NCBI GenBank assembly: GCA_003218515.1
Contig: QHNT01000260.1
Coordinates: 1 to 37,829, forward strand
Origin: Verrucomicrobiota bacterium
GTDB lineage: Bacteria > Verrucomicrobiota > Verrucomicrobiia > Limisphaerales > AV2
Length of the DNA stretch: 37,829 bases
Reading direction: 5' to 3'
The translations under genes and the position numbers were made by a program. This document shows, one piece after another, positions 23,147 through 34,276 of the stretch; position 1 is the stretch's first letter, and each line of letters starts with the position of its first letter. Below the pieces are notes generated by a model. It was not told the DNA's origin. It did not search any database and saw only the letters and a program-made list of their open reading frames with translations.

Positions 23147-23529
23147 CAAAACAACTTGCCATCTTTTTGGAAAACCGACCGGGCATGCTGGCGCGCGTGT
23201 GCGACGCGCTCGCCGAAGCTAAAATCAACATCTACGCCATCACCACCAGCGACACGGTGGACCACAGCGTCATTCGCATGGTAGTGAGCGACCCGCGCAA
23301 GGCGCTTCTGCTATTCGAAGAGCGCGGCACACTTGTCGTCGAAGACGACGTGTTGATGGTGGACGGTGACAACAAGCCCGGCTCGCTGGCGAAAATGGCC
23401 CACAAACTCGCCAGCGCTAAAATCAACATTGAGTACTGTTACTCCGCCACCAGCCCCGACGCTAAAAAGGGCCTTTTGATTTTGCGCGCTTCCGACCCCA
23501 GGAAGGCGCTGAAGGTGTTGAACAGTTGA
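23137..23529 (+). CDS. Tandem ACT-domain protein
   Basis: The 130-residue product consists of two ACT domains: one from ITKQLAIFLENRPGMLARVC to about residue 65, the second from MVDGDNKPGSLAKMAHKLAS to the end (KGLLILRASDPRKALKVLNS). Each has the ligand-loop pattern (N/E)xPGxLA followed by AKINI. ACT domains bind amino acids and regulate enzymes of amino-acid metabolism. Its place directly before gltB and gltD suggests a role in sensing nitrogen or amino-acid status, which is inference. GGAGG sits four bases before the ATG, inside a 31-codon stub that overlaps the start, so translation may be coupled to it. Confidence 0.88.
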   Translation: MQITKQLAIFLENRPGMLARVCDALAEAKINIYAITTSDTVDHSVIRMVVSDPRKALLLFEERGTLVVEDDVLMVDGDNKPGSLAKMAHKLASAKINIEYCYSATSPDAKKGLLILRASDPRKALKVLNS

Positions 23530-23821
23530 AGTATGGCGCCGCCGGCGAGCTTGTTTGCCTTCGCAGGCCGGGGATTCGGCCGCTCGCTCGGCGGGCGACC
23601 CGAAACACCGGGACTCGCGGACGGGAGGTGATTAACCGTGGTCCCCCAGGCCTTGTCCGCGGCATCTTGCAGCAGACCGCGGGTGTTGCACTGTCAATAT
23701 TTTCCATTTGCGCCCTTGCAGACGCGCCCGTTTCAGTAAACACTAATCAAATTTTAACGTGGCATCCCGGTAAACGAGAACCACGGCAACGCAGAACCCG
23801 TTGCGCCATGAAGATGCGGAA

Positions 23822-26800
23822 ATGAAAGACCCGAACACGAAAACGAACGGCCTGCCTGGCAAGCAGGGCCTCTATGATCCCTTTTTCGAACACGAAGCCT
23901 GCGGCGTCGGCTTCGTGGTCAACGTCAAAGGCAAGAAGTCGCACCAGATCATTCAGCAGGCGTTGCAGGTGCTCCGGAACCTGGACCATCGCGGGGCCTG
24001 CGGGTGCGAAGCCAACACGGGCGACGGTGCGGGCCTCCTGATGCAGATACCGCATGCCTTCCTCCAGAAGCAATGTGATAAACTCGGTTTCAAGCTTCCG
24101 AAGCCCGGTCAGTATGGCGCCGGCCTCATTTTCCTGCCTCAGGACCCGCCCGAACGGCAGCAATGCGAGAGAGCGTTTGAGAAGATCGTCAAAGAAGAAG
24201 GCCTGAAGATCATCGGTTGGCGCACCGTTCCAACGGATAATTCTTCGCTCGGCGCCACCGCCAAAGCGTCGGAGCCGTTCATCCGGCAGGTGTTCATCGC
24301 GCGCGGGCGCTCGCTGAAGGACGACATGGCCTTCGAGCGCAAGCTGTATGTCATCCGCAAACGCTCGGCGAACATCATTCCCCACTTGGCACTCTTGCAG
24401 GCGCGTTACTGGTATGTCGCCAGCCTGTCCTACAAGACGCTGGTTTATAAAGGCATGCTTTTGACCGAACAGGTCACCCGATTCTATCCCGACCTGAACG
24501 ATCCCTTGATGGAGAGCGCGTTGGCTTTGGTGCACTCGCGTTTCAGCACCAACACATTTCCGAGCTGGAACCGTGCCCATCCCTATCGCTATCTCGCGCA
24601 CAATGGCGAAATCAACACGCTTCGCGGCAACATCAACTGGATGCACGCGCGCCAGGCCATGTTCGAATCCGAGTTGTTCGGCGATGACATCAAAAAGATT
24701 CTCCCCATCATCAACACCGACGGCAGCGACTCGGCGATGTTCGACAACTGCCTCGAACTGCTCGTGCTGGGCGGCCGTTCCCTGCCCCACGCCGTCATGA
24801 TGATGATCCCCGAACCGTGGGAAAACCACGAGAGCATGAGCGCGGAGAGGCGCGCGTTTTACGAATATCATTCCTGCCTCATGGAACCGTGGGACGGCCC
24901 GGCGTCCATCGCGTTCACCGACGGCATCCGCATCGGGGCGGTGCTCGACCGCAACGGGCTGCGTCCGTCGCGGTACTACGTCACCAAAGATGACCTCGTG
25001 ATCATGGCGTCCGAAGCGGGCGTGCTGCCGGTGGAGCCGGAGCGCATCGCCATCAAGGGTCGCCTCCAGCCCGGCCGCATGTTCCTCGTCGATACCGAGC
25101 AAGGCCGCATTGTCGCGGACGAGGAATTGAAGACGAAGTTCGCCCGGGCGCACCCGTATCAGGAGTGGCTCGACAAAAACCACGTGTTGCTCAAAGACCT
25201 GCCCGAGCCGTCGCAGGGAACCAACCCCGCCCACCACAAGGTGCTTCGGCGCCAACAGGCGTTTGGGTACACGTTCGAGGATTTGCGATTCATCGTCGGT
25301 CCGATGGCAAACGACGCCGTGCAGCCGCTCGGTTCGATGGGCACCGACACACCGCTCGCCGTGCTCTCGAACAAGTCGCAGTTGATCTACAATTATTTCA
25401 AGCAACTCTTCGCGCAGGTCACCAATCCGCCGATCGACCCGATTCGCGAGGAAAACATCACCTCCACGGAAACCATGATCGGCTCCGAGGGCAACCTGCT
25501 CAAGCCAACTCCGGAGAGTTGTCGGATGATCAAGCTGGAGCATCCGATCCTGACCAACGATGAACTGGAGAAACTCCGGCACGTGGACCGACCAGGGTTC
25601 AAGGCCGTCACCTTGCCGATCCTGTTCAAGGCGGCTGATGGCGCAAAGGAACTGGAGGCCGCGCTGGAGAAACTGTTCGCGTCGGCCGACCGCGCAATCG
25701 CGGACGGGACCAACGTGCTTTTGCTTTCAGATCGGGGCATTGACGCCGACAACGCTCCCGTCCCAGCCATGCTGGCGGTTGCGGGCCTGCATCACCATCT
25801 CATCCGCCAGGGCACACGCACTCGCGTCGGGATCGTGCTCGAATCCGGCGAACCGCGCGAAGTGCATCACTTCTCGCTGCTCATCGGCTACGGTTGCAGC
25901 GCGATCAACCCGTATCTCGCCTTCGGAACCCTGGACGACATGATTCGCGAGGGCATGCTGCCGAACCTCGATCACAAGACCGCGATCAAAAAATACATCA
26001 AGGCTGCTGTGAAAGGCGTGGTGAAGACCATGGCCAAAATGGGTATTTCCACCATCCAGAGCTACCGTGGCGCGCAAATCTTCGAGGCCATCGGACTGAA
26101 TCAAACCGTCATCGACAAGTATTTCACCTGGACGCCGTCCCGCGTGGAGGGCGTCGGGCTCGATGTCCTGGCCGAAGAAGTGTTGCAGCGGCACCGCCAC
26201 GCCTTTCCGAAGCGCGAAGTCAACGGCGCCACGCTCGATCCTGGCGGCCAGTATCAGTGGCGGGCCGAGGGCGAATATCACCTGTTCAATCCCCAGACGA
26301 TCCACAAGCTCCAACTCGCCTGCCGTCTGGGCAGCTACAAAGTGTTCCAGGACTATGCCGAACTGGTGAACAATCAGGCCAAAAACCTTTGCACACTCCG
26401 AGGCCTGCTGGAATTCAAATGGGCGGAAACCCCCATCCCTATCGAGGAAGTCGAGCCGGTCGAGGAAATCGTGAAGCGTTTCAAGACCGGGGCGATGAGT
26501 TACGGCTCGATCAGCAAAGAAGCGCACGAAGCGCTAGCCATCGCCATGAACCGTCTTGGCGGCAAGAGCAACACCGGCGAAGGCGGCGAGGACCCGGAGC
26601 GTTACGCTTGGACCAACGAACAGGGCGACTCGAAGAATTCCGCCATCAAGCAGGTCGCTTCCGGACGATTCGGCGTCACGAGCCAATACCTCATCAAAGC
26701 GAAGGAACTCCAGATCAAGATGGCCCAGGGCGCGAAGCCGGGCGAAGGGGGCGAATTGCCGGGCCGCAAGGTCTATCCGTGGATCGCCAAGACGCGCCAC

Positions 26801-28438
26801 ACGACGCCAGGCGTCGGCCTTATCTCGCCGCCGCCGCACCACGATATTTATTCCATCGAAGACCTCGCGGAGTTGATTCACGACCTGAAAAACTCCAACC
26901 GCCACGCGCGGATCAGCGTGAAGCTCGTTTCGGAAGTGGGCGTGGGCACGATTGCCGCCGGCGTCTCGAAGGCGCACGCGGACGTGGTCCTCATCAGCGG
27001 CCACGATGGCGGCACTGGCGCGTCGCCGCTCTCGTCGATCAAGCACGCCGGCACGCCCTGGGAACTCGGACTCGCCGAAACGCACCAGACGCTCGTGCTC
27101 AACAACCTTCGCAGCCGCATTTACGTCGAGACGGACGGCCAACTCAAGACGGGCCGCGATGTGGCCGTCGCCGCATTGCTCGGCGCCGAGGAGTTCGGGT
27201 TCGCCACCGCGCCCCTGGTCACGCTGGGTTGTATCATGATGCGCGTGTGTCACCTGAACACGTGCCCCGTCGGAGTGGCCACGCAAGACCCGCAATTGCG
27301 CGAGCGGTTCACCGGCAACCCGGATCACGTCGTGAATTTCATGAAGTTCGTCGCGCAGGAACTGCGCGAGATCATGGCCAAACTCGGCTGCCGCACGCTC
27401 AACGACATGATCGGCCGGACCGACCGTCTCGAGCCTTCAAAGGCCGTCGAACATTGGAAGGCCCGAGGTCTTGACTTCTCGAACATCCTGTACCAGCCGC
27501 CCGTGGGCCCGGAGATCGGACGCTATCGCCAGATCGATCAGGACCACGGCCTCGAGAAATCACTCGACGTCACTACGCTGCTTGACCTCTGCAAGCCGGC
27601 CATCGAACGCGGCGAGAAGATTCGAGCCGAACTGCCCCTCCGCAACGTGCACCGCGTCGTCGGCACCATCACCGGCAGCGAACTCACCAGGAAGTGGGGG
27701 CCAACCGGGCTGCCCGACGACACGATCCACCTCAAGTTCACCGGCAGCGCCGGGCAGAGCTTCGGAGCATTCATGCCGCGCGGCATGACGCTGGAACTGG
27801 AAGGCGACGCCAATGATTATCTCGGCAAGGGCTTGAGCGGCGGCAAGATCATCCTTTACCCGCCGAAAGGCTCCACGTTCGTGCCGGAGGAAAACATCAT
27901 CACTGGAAACGTGGCGTTCTATGGCGCAACGAGCGGTGAAGCGTACATCCGCGGCATGGCCGGCGAGCGGTTCTGCGTTCGGAACAGCGGCGTCAACACG
28001 GTCATCGAAGCCGTGGGCGATCACGGTTGCGAATATATGACCGGAGGTCACGTGGTCGTGCTCGGCGCCACGGGCCGCAATTTCGCCGCGGGCATGTCGG
28101 GCGGCATTGCCTACGTGCTCGACGTGACCGGCGACTTTCCCAGCCGTTGCAACATGGCGATGGTAGGGCTGGAGAAGCTGCAAGACCCACAGGAAGCCGC
28201 CGAGGTGCGCGCGATGATCGAACGCCACGTGCGCTACACCGGCAGCGACCGCGGCCGCTTCATCCTCCAACTCTGGGAGGACATGGTGCCGAAGTTCGTG
28301 AAGGTGATGCCGAAGGATTACAACCGCGTCCTCATGGCGTTGAAGAAGGCCAATGAATCCGGCCTCAGCGGCGACGAAGCAATCACCGCGGCCTTTGAAG
28401 AAAACGCGCGCGACGTGGCGCGCATTGGCGGGGGATAA
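23822..28438 (+). CDS. gltB: Glutamate synthase large subunit
   Basis: GltB transfers the amide nitrogen of glutamine to 2-oxoglutarate to give two glutamates; electrons come through GltD. The 1538-residue product is full-length. The class II amidotransferase domain begins at C27 ([10 protein letters not shown]), which would become the N-terminus after propeptide cleavage; [32 protein letters not shown] and the [11 protein letters not shown] motif follow. The central domain and FMN domain contain [36 protein letters not shown] and [13 protein letters not shown]. The 3Fe-4S cluster cysteines are in [17 protein letters not shown] (C1137, C1143, C1148). The beta-helix end shows [20 protein letters not shown] 23822 is chosen; an upstream TTG at 23801 only adds seven residues. 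gltD follows after 96 bases. Confidence 0.97.
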   Translation: MKDPNTKTNGLPGKQGLYDPFFEHEACGVGFVVNVKGKKSHQIIQQALQVLRNLDHRGACGCEANTGDGAGLLMQIPHAFLQKQCDKLGFKLPKPGQYGAGLIFLPQDPPERQQCERAFEKIVKEEGLKIIGWRTVPTDNSSLGATAKASEPFIRQVFIARGRSLKDDMAFERKLYVIRKRSANIIPHLALLQARYWYVASLSYKTLVYKGMLLTEQVTRFYPDLNDPLMESALALVHSRFSTNTFPSWNRAHPYRYLAHNGEINTLRGNINWMHARQAMFESELFGDDIKKILPIINTDGSDSAMFDNCLELLVLGGRSLPHAVMMMIPEPWENHESMSAERRAFYEYHSCLMEPWDGPASIAFTDGIRIGAVLDRNGLRPSRYYVTKDDLVIMASEAGVLPVEPERIAIKGRLQPGRMFLVDTEQGRIVADEELKTKFARAHPYQEWLDKNHVLLKDLPEPSQGTNPAHHKVLRRQQAFGYTFEDLRFIVGPMANDAVQPLGSMGTDTPLAVLSNKSQLIYNYFKQLFAQVTNPPIDPIREENITSTETMIGSEGNLLKPTPESCRMIKLEHPILTNDELEKLRHVDRPGFKAVTLPILFKAADGAKELEAALEKLFASADRAIADGTNVLLLSDRGIDADNAPVPAMLAVAGLHHHLIRQGTRTRVGIVLESGEPREVHHFSLLIGYGCSAINPYLAFGTLDDMIREGMLPNLDHKTAIKKYIKAAVKGVVKTMAKMGISTIQSYRGAQIFEAIGLNQTVIDKYFTWTPSRVEGVGLDVLAEEVLQRHRHAFPKREVNGATLDPGGQYQWRAEGEYHLFNPQTIHKLQLACRLGSYKVFQDYAELVNNQAKNLCTLRGLLEFKWAETPIPIEEVEPVEEIVKRFKTGAMSYGSISKEAHEALAIAMNRLGGKSNTGEGGEDPERYAWTNEQGDSKNSAIKQVASGRFGVTSQYLIKAKELQIKMAQGAKPGEGGELPGRKVYPWIAKTRHTTPGVGLISPPPHHDIYSIEDLAELIHDLKNSNRHARISVKLVSEVGVGTIAAGVSKAHADVVLISGHDGGTGASPLSSIKHAGTPWELGLAETHQTLVLNNLRSRIYVETDGQLKTGRDVAVAALLGAEEFGFATAPLVTLGCIMMRVCHLNTCPVGVATQDPQLRERFTGNPDHVVNFMKFVAQELREIMAKLGCRTLNDMIGRTDRLEPSKAVEHWKARGLDFSNILYQPPVGPEIGRYRQIDQDHGLEKSLDVTTLLDLCKPAIERGEKIRAELPLRNVHRVVGTITGSELTRKWGPTGLPDDTIHLKFTGSAGQSFGAFMPRGMTLELEGDANDYLGKGLSGGKIILYPPKGSTFVPEENIITGNVAFYGATSGEAYIRGMAGERFCVRNSGVNTVIEAVGDHGCEYMTGGHVVVLGATGRNFAAGMSGGIAYVLDVTGDFPSRCNMAMVGLEKLQDPQEAAEVRAMIERHVRYTGSDRGRFILQLWEDMVPKFVKVMPKDYNRVLMALKKANESGLSGDEAITAAFEENARDVARIGGG

Positions 28439-28534
28439 TGTAGGTTCTTGCGCAATGAAAGGCGCCTCACCAGCCAAAATCTGGACGGACGACGAGTTGA
28501 TGACTATCTGACCTGTTGTCAGCAACTGAAACAC

Positions 28535-30019
28535 ATGGGCAATCCGAGAGGCTTCATCGAATATCTCCGCGAGCTCCCGGCCGACCGCGCGCCGGCCGAG
28601 CGCATCCGCGATTGGGAAGAGTTTCATCACCACTTGGAGACGGCCAAACTGCGGCAGCAGGGGGCGCGCTGCATGGATTGCGGCATTCCGTTCTGTCACA
28701 CAGGCACGTTGCTCAGCGGCATGGCTTCGGGCTGCCCAATCAACAACCTGATCCCGGAGTGGAACGATCTGGTTTATCGCGGACTTTGGCGCGAGGCGCT
28801 CGACCGGCTGCACAAGACCAACAATTTTCCCGAATTCACCGGCCGCGTCTGCCCTGCCCCGTGCGAAGGCTCGTGTGTCCTCGGCATCAATGCCCCGCCC
28901 GTCACGATCAAGAACATCGAGTGCGCCATCATCGACAAAGGTTGGGAAGAAGGCTGGGTCACTCCCGATCCGCCGAAGGTCCGCACCGGCAAGAAGGTCG
29001 CCGTCGTCGGCTCCGGACCCGCGGGACTTTGCGCGGCAGCTCAACTCAACCGCGCCGGGCATTGGGTGACCGTCTTCGAGCGCGAGGATCGTCCGGGCGG
29101 ACTGCTCATGTATGGCATCCCGAACATGAAGCTCGACAAGGAAGAGGTCGTGATGCGCCGCATCAAGCTGCTGGAACAGGAAGGCATCAAATTTGTCTGT
29201 AATTGTGACGTGGGCAGATTCCTTTCCGCACAGCAACTCCTCGAGGAATTCGACGCCATCGTCCTTTGCCTGGGGGCGACCAAACCGCGCGACTTGCCCA
29301 TCGAAGGCCGCCAACTCAAAGGCGTCCACTTCGCCATGGATTTTCTCACGGCGAACACGCGGAGCCTGCTCGATGGCCATCGCAACGGCAACTACATCTC
29401 CGCGGCGGGCAAGGACGTGGTGGTCATCGGCGGCGGCGACACCGGCACGGACTGCGTCGGCACGGCCATGCGGCACGGCTGCAAGACGCTGCTCCAAGTG
29501 GAAATTCTTCCACAACCGCCGATGGACCGCGCGAAAGATAATCCCTGGCCGGAATGGCCCAAGGTTTATCGCCTCGACTACGGACAGGAGGAGGCCGCCG
29601 CGAGGTTCGGGGCTGACCCGCGGGTGTACCTCACCACGGCCAAGCGGTTCGTCAGCGACGACCATGGCCAGGTGAAAGCAGTCCACACCGTGCAGGTGCA
29701 ATGGGAAAGAAATGAAAAGGGCCAATGGATGCCTAAGGAGGTTCCGGGAACCGAGCAGGTGCGGCCAGCCCAACTCATTCTTCTGGCCATGGGTTTCCTC
29801 GGCCCGGAACAACCCCTGCTCGACGCCCTCGGTGTCGAACGCGACCCCCGCACGAACATCAAAGCCGACTACGGCAAATACCAGACGAGCATCCCGAAGG
29901 TGTTCGCCGCCGGCGATTGTCGCCGCGGCCAAAGCCTGGTCGTGTGGGCGTTCAACGAAGGTCGCGGCGCGGCGCGCGAGTGTGACCGTTACCTGATGGG
30001 CGGCACCAACCTGCCTTGA
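28535..30019 (+). CDS. gltD: Glutamate synthase small subunit
   Basis: GltD oxidises NADPH (or NADH) and passes electrons through FAD and two 4Fe-4S clusters to GltB. The 494-residue product has the N-terminal cluster cysteines in [30 protein letters not shown] and [19 protein letters not shown] is bound by [17 protein letters not shown] and the pyridine nucleotide by [18 protein letters not shown]; the closing FAD motif is [20 protein letters not shown]. The frame is open upstream to 28448, but ATG 28535 gives the usual [13 protein letters not shown] beginning. It lies 96 bases after gltB and should be co-transcribed with it. Confidence 0.96.
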   Translation: MGNPRGFIEYLRELPADRAPAERIRDWEEFHHHLETAKLRQQGARCMDCGIPFCHTGTLLSGMASGCPINNLIPEWNDLVYRGLWREALDRLHKTNNFPEFTGRVCPAPCEGSCVLGINAPPVTIKNIECAIIDKGWEEGWVTPDPPKVRTGKKVAVVGSGPAGLCAAAQLNRAGHWVTVFEREDRPGGLLMYGIPNMKLDKEEVVMRRIKLLEQEGIKFVCNCDVGRFLSAQQLLEEFDAIVLCLGATKPRDLPIEGRQLKGVHFAMDFLTANTRSLLDGHRNGNYISAAGKDVVVIGGGDTGTDCVGTAMRHGCKTLLQVEILPQPPMDRAKDNPWPEWPKVYRLDYGQEEAAARFGADPRVYLTTAKRFVSDDHGQVKAVHTVQVQWERNEKGQWMPKEVPGTEQVRPAQLILLAMGFLGPEQPLLDALGVERDPRTNIKADYGKYQTSIPKVFAAGDCRRGQSLVVWAFNEGRGAARECDRYLMGGTNLP

Positions 30020-30264
30020 TCCAATGCGCCTCGCCGGACGCTTACGAAGTTTCTACTGCTCGACTGCTCGATAGAATCTAAACAACAGGTTTGTAGCCGA
30101 AGTATCCAGGATTTGTAACGAACCGGTCACTGGAGCCTTAAAACTCACTTGCGATCCGACCGCTGCTTCGTGTTCCTCATCCCGCAGAGGTTGGCATTGA
30201 AGATAACGGACGAAATGGAAACTCGCTTCCACCGCCATGTTCCACACCGTAGGAGCGCACCGTA

Positions 30265-30705
30265 TCAAAGCCCAGTTATGTAACTTTTCAACTGCTCGAT
30301 CGCGGCGTCCTGGGCGGAAATGGTCCAGTTCACCAGGTCGCCGATTGACACGATGCCCACCAGCTTTTCTCCTTCCAGAATCGGGAGATGGCGGACACGG
30401 TTGTTGGTCATCAGCCGCATGCACTCCTCAACGCTGTGGCCCGGCGTCGCGGACACAACCGGACTTGAAATGATTTCCAGGACTTTTGTCTCGCGGGATG
30501 ACTTTCCCTTGAGCGCAACCTTTCGGGTGTAATCACGCTCAGAGATCACACCCAAAAGCCTACGTTCTGACATGACCAGCAACGCGCCGATGTTCTTCTC
30601 CGCCATCAGCTGGATCGCCTCGAACACGGTCGCGTCCGGTGAAACGGAATACACCTCGCGCCCTTTCTGATTCAAAATGGTGCCGACTGTGCCGGAGATG
30701 TTCAT
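30265..30705 (-). CDS. CBS-domain pair protein
   Basis: The 146-residue product is a stand-alone pair of CBS domains: VYSVSPDATVFEAIQLMAEK with IGALLVMSERRLLGVISERD, and VVSATPGHSVEECMRLMTNN with RVRHLPILEGEKLVGIVSIG and DLV. The GVISERDYTRK and GIVSIGDLV ends are the adenine-nucleotide-binding (ST)xxD-type loops. Such proteins act as energy or nucleotide sensors for a partner not evident here. The ATG at 30705 is supported by AGGAGG nine bases upstream on the minus strand. It converges with gltD, with a 245-base gap that holds nothing I recognise. Confidence 0.93.
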   Translation of the reverse strand: MNISGTVGTILNQKGREVYSVSPDATVFEAIQLMAEKNIGALLVMSERRLLGVISERDYTRKVALKGKSSRETKVLEIISSPVVSATPGHSVEECMRLMTNNRVRHLPILEGEKLVGIVSIGDLVNWTISAQDAAIEQLKSYITGL

Positions 30706-31080
30706 CCTGAAACGCCTCCTTTCCAGTCAGACTCACCGACGCCGCCCGCCGACGCCGCGCAGATTCGCTTGGTTCGATGGCGTTCCGGAGACGTGTCACA
30801 TTGAGGTAGGCTTTCCGCTCTGTTCATAAAGCTTGGTTCCGGGTTTGGTAAGAACGAACCGTTTATATCCGTTGAACGCACAGTTTGGAACCACAAAATT
30901 TCAAGCCATCCGCTGATTGATTTCCGTCCGGGCATCCGTAAGCGCTGCAAGTGGTGAGGCCTCGGCTCGGCCAGCGCTTCTTGAACGGCGCGGAGCCGCT
31001 TCCTGTCAGAATGGTTTGAGACCCCGGCGCCTTGACCGAGCCGCTCTGACGCGGAACACTGGCGAAACTGGATCGTGCCG
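30706..31080. other. 375-bp gap between divergent genes
   Basis: No gene is supported. A small hairpin is seen with exact arms AAGCGCTG (30940-30947) and CAGCGCTT (30972-30979). The minus-strand frame running across the whole gap has no domain signal and odd composition. The region must hold promoters for the CBS gene and the GH13 gene, but I cannot point to them. Confidence 0.45.
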
Positions 31081-32559
31081 ATGAACCATCCTCTCATTTA
31101 CGAGATCGACGCGCGTTGCTGGCTGCGCGAACTCTCCGCGCGCCACGGACCAAACATCACACTCGGCTCGGCGCCGGACGACGAAATCAAAGCCTGGGCG
31201 CAACTCGGTTTCACACACGTCTGGCTCATGGGCGTGTGGCCGACCGGCCCGCGCAGCCGCGCGGCGGCATTGTCGAGCCAGGGAATGCGCCGCGCGTTCA
31301 GCGAAGCGCTGCCCGGCTGGCAGGACGACGACGTGGCCGGTTCGCCATTCGCCGTTGCCGATTACACAATCGCGCGCGAACTCGGCGGCGAGTCCGCCCT
31401 CAAGCAATTCCGCAAAAAACTGCGCGCCTACGGATTGAAATTGCTTCTCGACTTTGTGCCAAACCACCTCGGTCTCGATCACCCGTGGGTCAGTGAAAAG
31501 CCGGAACTCTTCGTGGAAGCGTCCCTTCAAATGCCGGAGACTTTTCCGGCCGAAACCGGGACCGGGCCACGCTGGCTGGCGCACGGCAAAGACCCGAATT
31601 TCCCCGCCTGGATTGACACGGTTCAGCTCGACTACCGCCGCGCCGACACCCGCGCCTCGATGATTGAGCAGTTGCAATCCGTCGCCCAGCGCTGCGATGG
31701 CGTGCGCTGCGACATGGCGATGCTGCTGTTGAACGACGTGTTCGCCAAAACCTGGGAGGGTTTCCCCTGCCCCGCCGCCATGACTGAACGCGAATTTTGG
31801 GCTGATGCGATTCGAGTCGTCAAACAGACGCACCCGGATTTCCTTTTCCTGGGCGAGGTCTATTGGGATCTCGAAGCGCGGCTGCAATCGCTCGGCTTTG
31901 ATTACACGTACGACAAACGGCTCTACGATTACCTCAGCTATCGCAACCACGCCGAAGTCCAACGACACCTGTTGGGCGTGACGCTTGAGTTCATCGGACG
32001 CAGCGCGCACTTTCTGGAAAACCATGACGAGCCGCGCATCGCTTCGATCCTGTCACTGCCGGAACATCGCGCCGCTGCGTTGCTGACGCTGGGCCTGCCG
32101 GGAATGCGATTGGTGCATCACGGCCAAATGACCGGCGCGCGCATCAAATTGCCGGTCCAACTCCGCCGCCGGCCGCCCGAGCCGCCCCGATTGGAAATTG
32201 AAACCTTTTATCAACGGCTGCTGGCCTTGCTCAAGACCAGCGCGGTCGGTCGCGGCAAAAGCGATTTGCTGCGACCGCGTCCCGCCTGGCCCGACAACCA
32301 CACCGAGCAAAATTTTGTCGTCGTCCAGTGGCAGTCACAACCGGATTGCTTTGATCTCCTGGTGGTGAACCTGGCTCCACATCGCAGCCAATGTTTTGTG
32401 TCGCTGACCGTCGATGGCTTGACCCGGCGCAACTGGCTGATGCAGGACCTGCTCGGCCATGAGGAGCACCAACGTTTTGGCGACGATCTGCAAAACCAGG
32501 GGTTGTATCTGGACGTGGATGGACATGGCGCCCAATTGTTTCACTTCGCCCCCGTCTGA
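31081..32559 (+). CDS. GH13 alpha-amylase-family enzyme
   Basis: The 492-residue product has the four conserved GH13 regions: LLLDFVPNHLGLDH (region I, D124), DGVRCDMAMLL (region II, R209 and nucleophile D211), FLGEVYWDLE (region III, acid/base E259) and FLENHDEPRI (region IV, H315, D316). It has no signal peptide, so it acts in the cytoplasm, perhaps on maltodextrin or trehalose. The N-terminal IYEIDARCWLRELSARHG and the short C-terminal beta domain (FVVVQWQSQPDCFDLLVVNL) suit a compact hydrolase or transferase; the exact specificity is not evident. ATG 31081 is used; GTG 31075 just upstream is equally in frame. The gene stands alone. Confidence 0.88.
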   Translation: MNHPLIYEIDARCWLRELSARHGPNITLGSAPDDEIKAWAQLGFTHVWLMGVWPTGPRSRAAALSSQGMRRAFSEALPGWQDDDVAGSPFAVADYTIARELGGESALKQFRKKLRAYGLKLLLDFVPNHLGLDHPWVSEKPELFVEASLQMPETFPAETGTGPRWLAHGKDPNFPAWIDTVQLDYRRADTRASMIEQLQSVAQRCDGVRCDMAMLLLNDVFAKTWEGFPCPAAMTEREFWADAIRVVKQTHPDFLFLGEVYWDLEARLQSLGFDYTYDKRLYDYLSYRNHAEVQRHLLGVTLEFIGRSAHFLENHDEPRIASILSLPEHRAAALLTLGLPGMRLVHHGQMTGARIKLPVQLRRRPPEPPRLEIETFYQRLLALLKTSAVGRGKSDLLRPRPAWPDNHTEQNFVVVQWQSQPDCFDLLVVNLAPHRSQCFVSLTVDGLTRRNWLMQDLLGHEEHQRFGDDLQNQGLYLDVDGHGAQLFHFAPV

Positions 32560-32683
32560 CCAATCCTCTTTTCGTGTGTTCGTTGTGCGATCCGGCTGTG
32601 GCCGCCGCCGTGAGTACCCATGAAGCAATTCCACATCAAAGGGCGTGAAAATTCCGGGAACTGTGTGTGCTTCCCCCTCTCCT

Positions 32684-32706
32684 GGGGGAGAGGGTTGGGG
32701 TGAGGG
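32684..32706 (+). repeat. G-quadruplex-capable dispersed element
   Basis: The G-rich half GGGGGAGAGGGTTGGGG then TGAGGG differs from 4406-4428 by one base and is again followed by CGAGCG and preceded by a C-rich partner (CCCCCTCTCC). It lies between the convergent genes ending at 32559 and 32802, with no T run after it. Confidence 0.7.
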
Positions 32707-32801
32707 CGAGCGTTTCTCCAATCCCATTTTCGGAGTAGGAGGCGGACCCGCGTTCGGCTTGCATCGCCTCCGCACTTTGGGGGCTGCGAACTCCGCTCTG
32801 A

Positions 32802-33911
32802 TCACGGCACGCGAACGCGCCAGAAGCTGGTCGCACCTGTGGGCAAGGGCAGGGAAACGGATTGGGGATCGTTGGTCAACGTTACGGAGGAAACAATGGT
32901 CCAGTTGGTCAGGTCCAATGAAGTGGTCTGCTGAACCTCATGCGTGCGTCCCAGAGTGCCGCTGATGCTCAACGACAAAGCCGTGCTCCCCCGCGTTAAA
33001 GTCAGCAATGGAGGGCGTGCGTTAGCCGACCCGATATCATCGCTGAAATCAGGAATCCCGTTGCCGTTGGAGTCGTTCGAATCGTCAATGGAAAGGAACC
33101 AGATCAGATAATCAGCGTCCGGCGTGCTTAGGTCGCCGTCGTCAAACTCAACGTAGCCATAATAGTTTGTCAGGACGGTCTCATCGCGCCGGAAAGTGTC
33201 GTTCGTGTAGGTCAATGCTCCCGCCGCATTGCTCCAGACACCTGGTTGGAGTTCGAGTTGATTAAACCGGTTGGTGCCGGATTTGACGAACAGGAACGCG
33301 CCCGACAACTGGCTCGGGCCATCGCCGCTTTGCGCCAGGCTGAGCGCGCCGGAGACATTCGTTGCCGCCGGGGTGTAGTTCATCGTTCCGGCATATTCGA
33401 TCAGTTCAAACGGGTGCGTAAAATCCCCGAGCGGACCACTGATCTTGCTGTTGAAACTCAGAACGCACGTGCCGTCCTTCGATCCCGCAGGACGGCTCCA
33501 CGACGCCCGAACGGTACCGTTATCAACCGGCGAAAAATAGGCGCCGGTGGAAACTCCGGATACCGCTTGACTGACTTCAAAGAAGTCGGCGAAGCCGTTG
33601 CTGTTGGCGTCCGTAAACGCCAGCACGTCCAAATATAAAACGCCGTCTTCGATGGTCTCTTCAAAAAACGTGTCCCACATGTGGAACTGGCTGGCATGGT
33701 CGGGACCGGTGTATGGCTCCAACTCTCCATTGGGAGTGTTCAGACTGATCGTGCTCAGGTCCAAGGTAACGTCGCCAAGCAAGCCGTGATAGATTCCCTG
33801 CTGAAAGCGGAGCGACAGGCAGAATAACCGCGCCTGCGCCGTCTGCGCCGCGTGAGCATGGAAGGAAATGCACGTCAACACACCAATGCCGAAAATCAGA
33901 AACCTCTTCAT
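32802..33911 (-). CDS. Secreted protein with Ca-binding thrombospondin-type-3-like motifs
   Basis: The 369-residue product has a signal peptide (MKRFLIFGIGVLTCISFHAH, cleaved near HAAQT). Two short acidic loops match the thrombospondin type 3/dockerin-like Ca-binding pattern: FTDANSNGFADFFE and DSNDSNGNGIPDFSDD. The C-terminus (LTRGSTALSLSISGTLGRTH, then SLPLPTGATSFWRVRVP) resembles the beta-sandwich endings common on secreted verrucomicrobial proteins, with the closing FWRV-P motif. The middle is serine/threonine/glycine-rich and repeats tyrosine-rich strands. No catalytic motif is seen; a surface or matrix role is possible. ATG 33911 is preferred over 33932 because it starts the signal peptide. 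Confidence 0.75.
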   Translation of the reverse strand: MKRFLIFGIGVLTCISFHAHAAQTAQARLFCLSLRFQQGIYHGLLGDVTLDLSTISLNTPNGELEPYTGPDHASQFHMWDTFFEETIEDGVLYLDVLAFTDANSNGFADFFEVSQAVSGVSTGAYFSPVDNGTVRASWSRPAGSKDGTCVLSFNSKISGPLGDFTHPFELIEYAGTMNYTPAATNVSGALSLAQSGDGPSQLSGAFLFVKSGTNRFNQLELQPGVWSNAAGALTYTNDTFRRDETVLTNYYGYVEFDDGDLSTPDADYLIWFLSIDDSNDSNGNGIPDFSDDIGSANARPPLLTLTRGSTALSLSISGTLGRTHEVQQTTSLDLTNWTIVSSVTLTNDPQSVSLPLPTGATSFWRVRVP

Positions 33912-34276
33912 GCAACCATTGAGTTGAACCACCAGTCACCTGTGGACTTCAGTCAAATCCTTCATAGATTTCTTTGACGGAATAATCAATGGCAAAAACG
34001 TCCCGGCCGGCGCCGGCCGAAGCTGCTCTAAAGTCCGACATAAGTGCTTGAAAAAATTCAAAGTTCCTCGCAGGAAGTTCGCTCGTCCTCCTCGTTGTCC
34101 TCGTCCTCGTCAGTTTCAAGGCGTTTCGAGGACGAGGAGGAGGACGAACCCACATCGGGTGGCGCTTCTATTGACATCATGGCTCATGACACCAAGAACT
34201 TGCGCTCGTGTCAGATGCGCCCGGCGCTTCCACAAGCTTGTTGTCCGACCGGCACCCGGCCTTTAACCTCACTGTC
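33912..34276. other. 365-bp gap with palindromes
   Basis: Two structures are seen: a perfect 16-bp palindrome CGGCCGGCGCCGGCCG at 34004-34019 and the CTCGTCC-type inverted repeat at 34077-34149. The open frames here translate to serine/glutamate low-complexity peptides and are not genes. Confidence 0.5.
34077..34149. repeat. Inverted repeat built from CTCGTCCTC units
   Basis: The left arm (34077-34103, GTTCGCTCGTCCTCCTCG then TTGTCCTCG) pairs with the right arm (34127-34149, CGAGGACGAGGAGG then AGGACGAAC) with a few slips. Codon-like triplet repetition makes this prone to replication slippage. Confidence 0.65.

Noticed and set aside
23526-23825. 99-codon frame between the ACT gene and gltB
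   Set aside because: Arginine-rich, no ribosome binding site, lies where the gltB leader is expected.
30702-31097. 131-codon minus-strand frame
   Set aside because: No domain, mixed composition, covers the whole divergent promoter gap and overlaps the ribosome binding site of the CBS gene.
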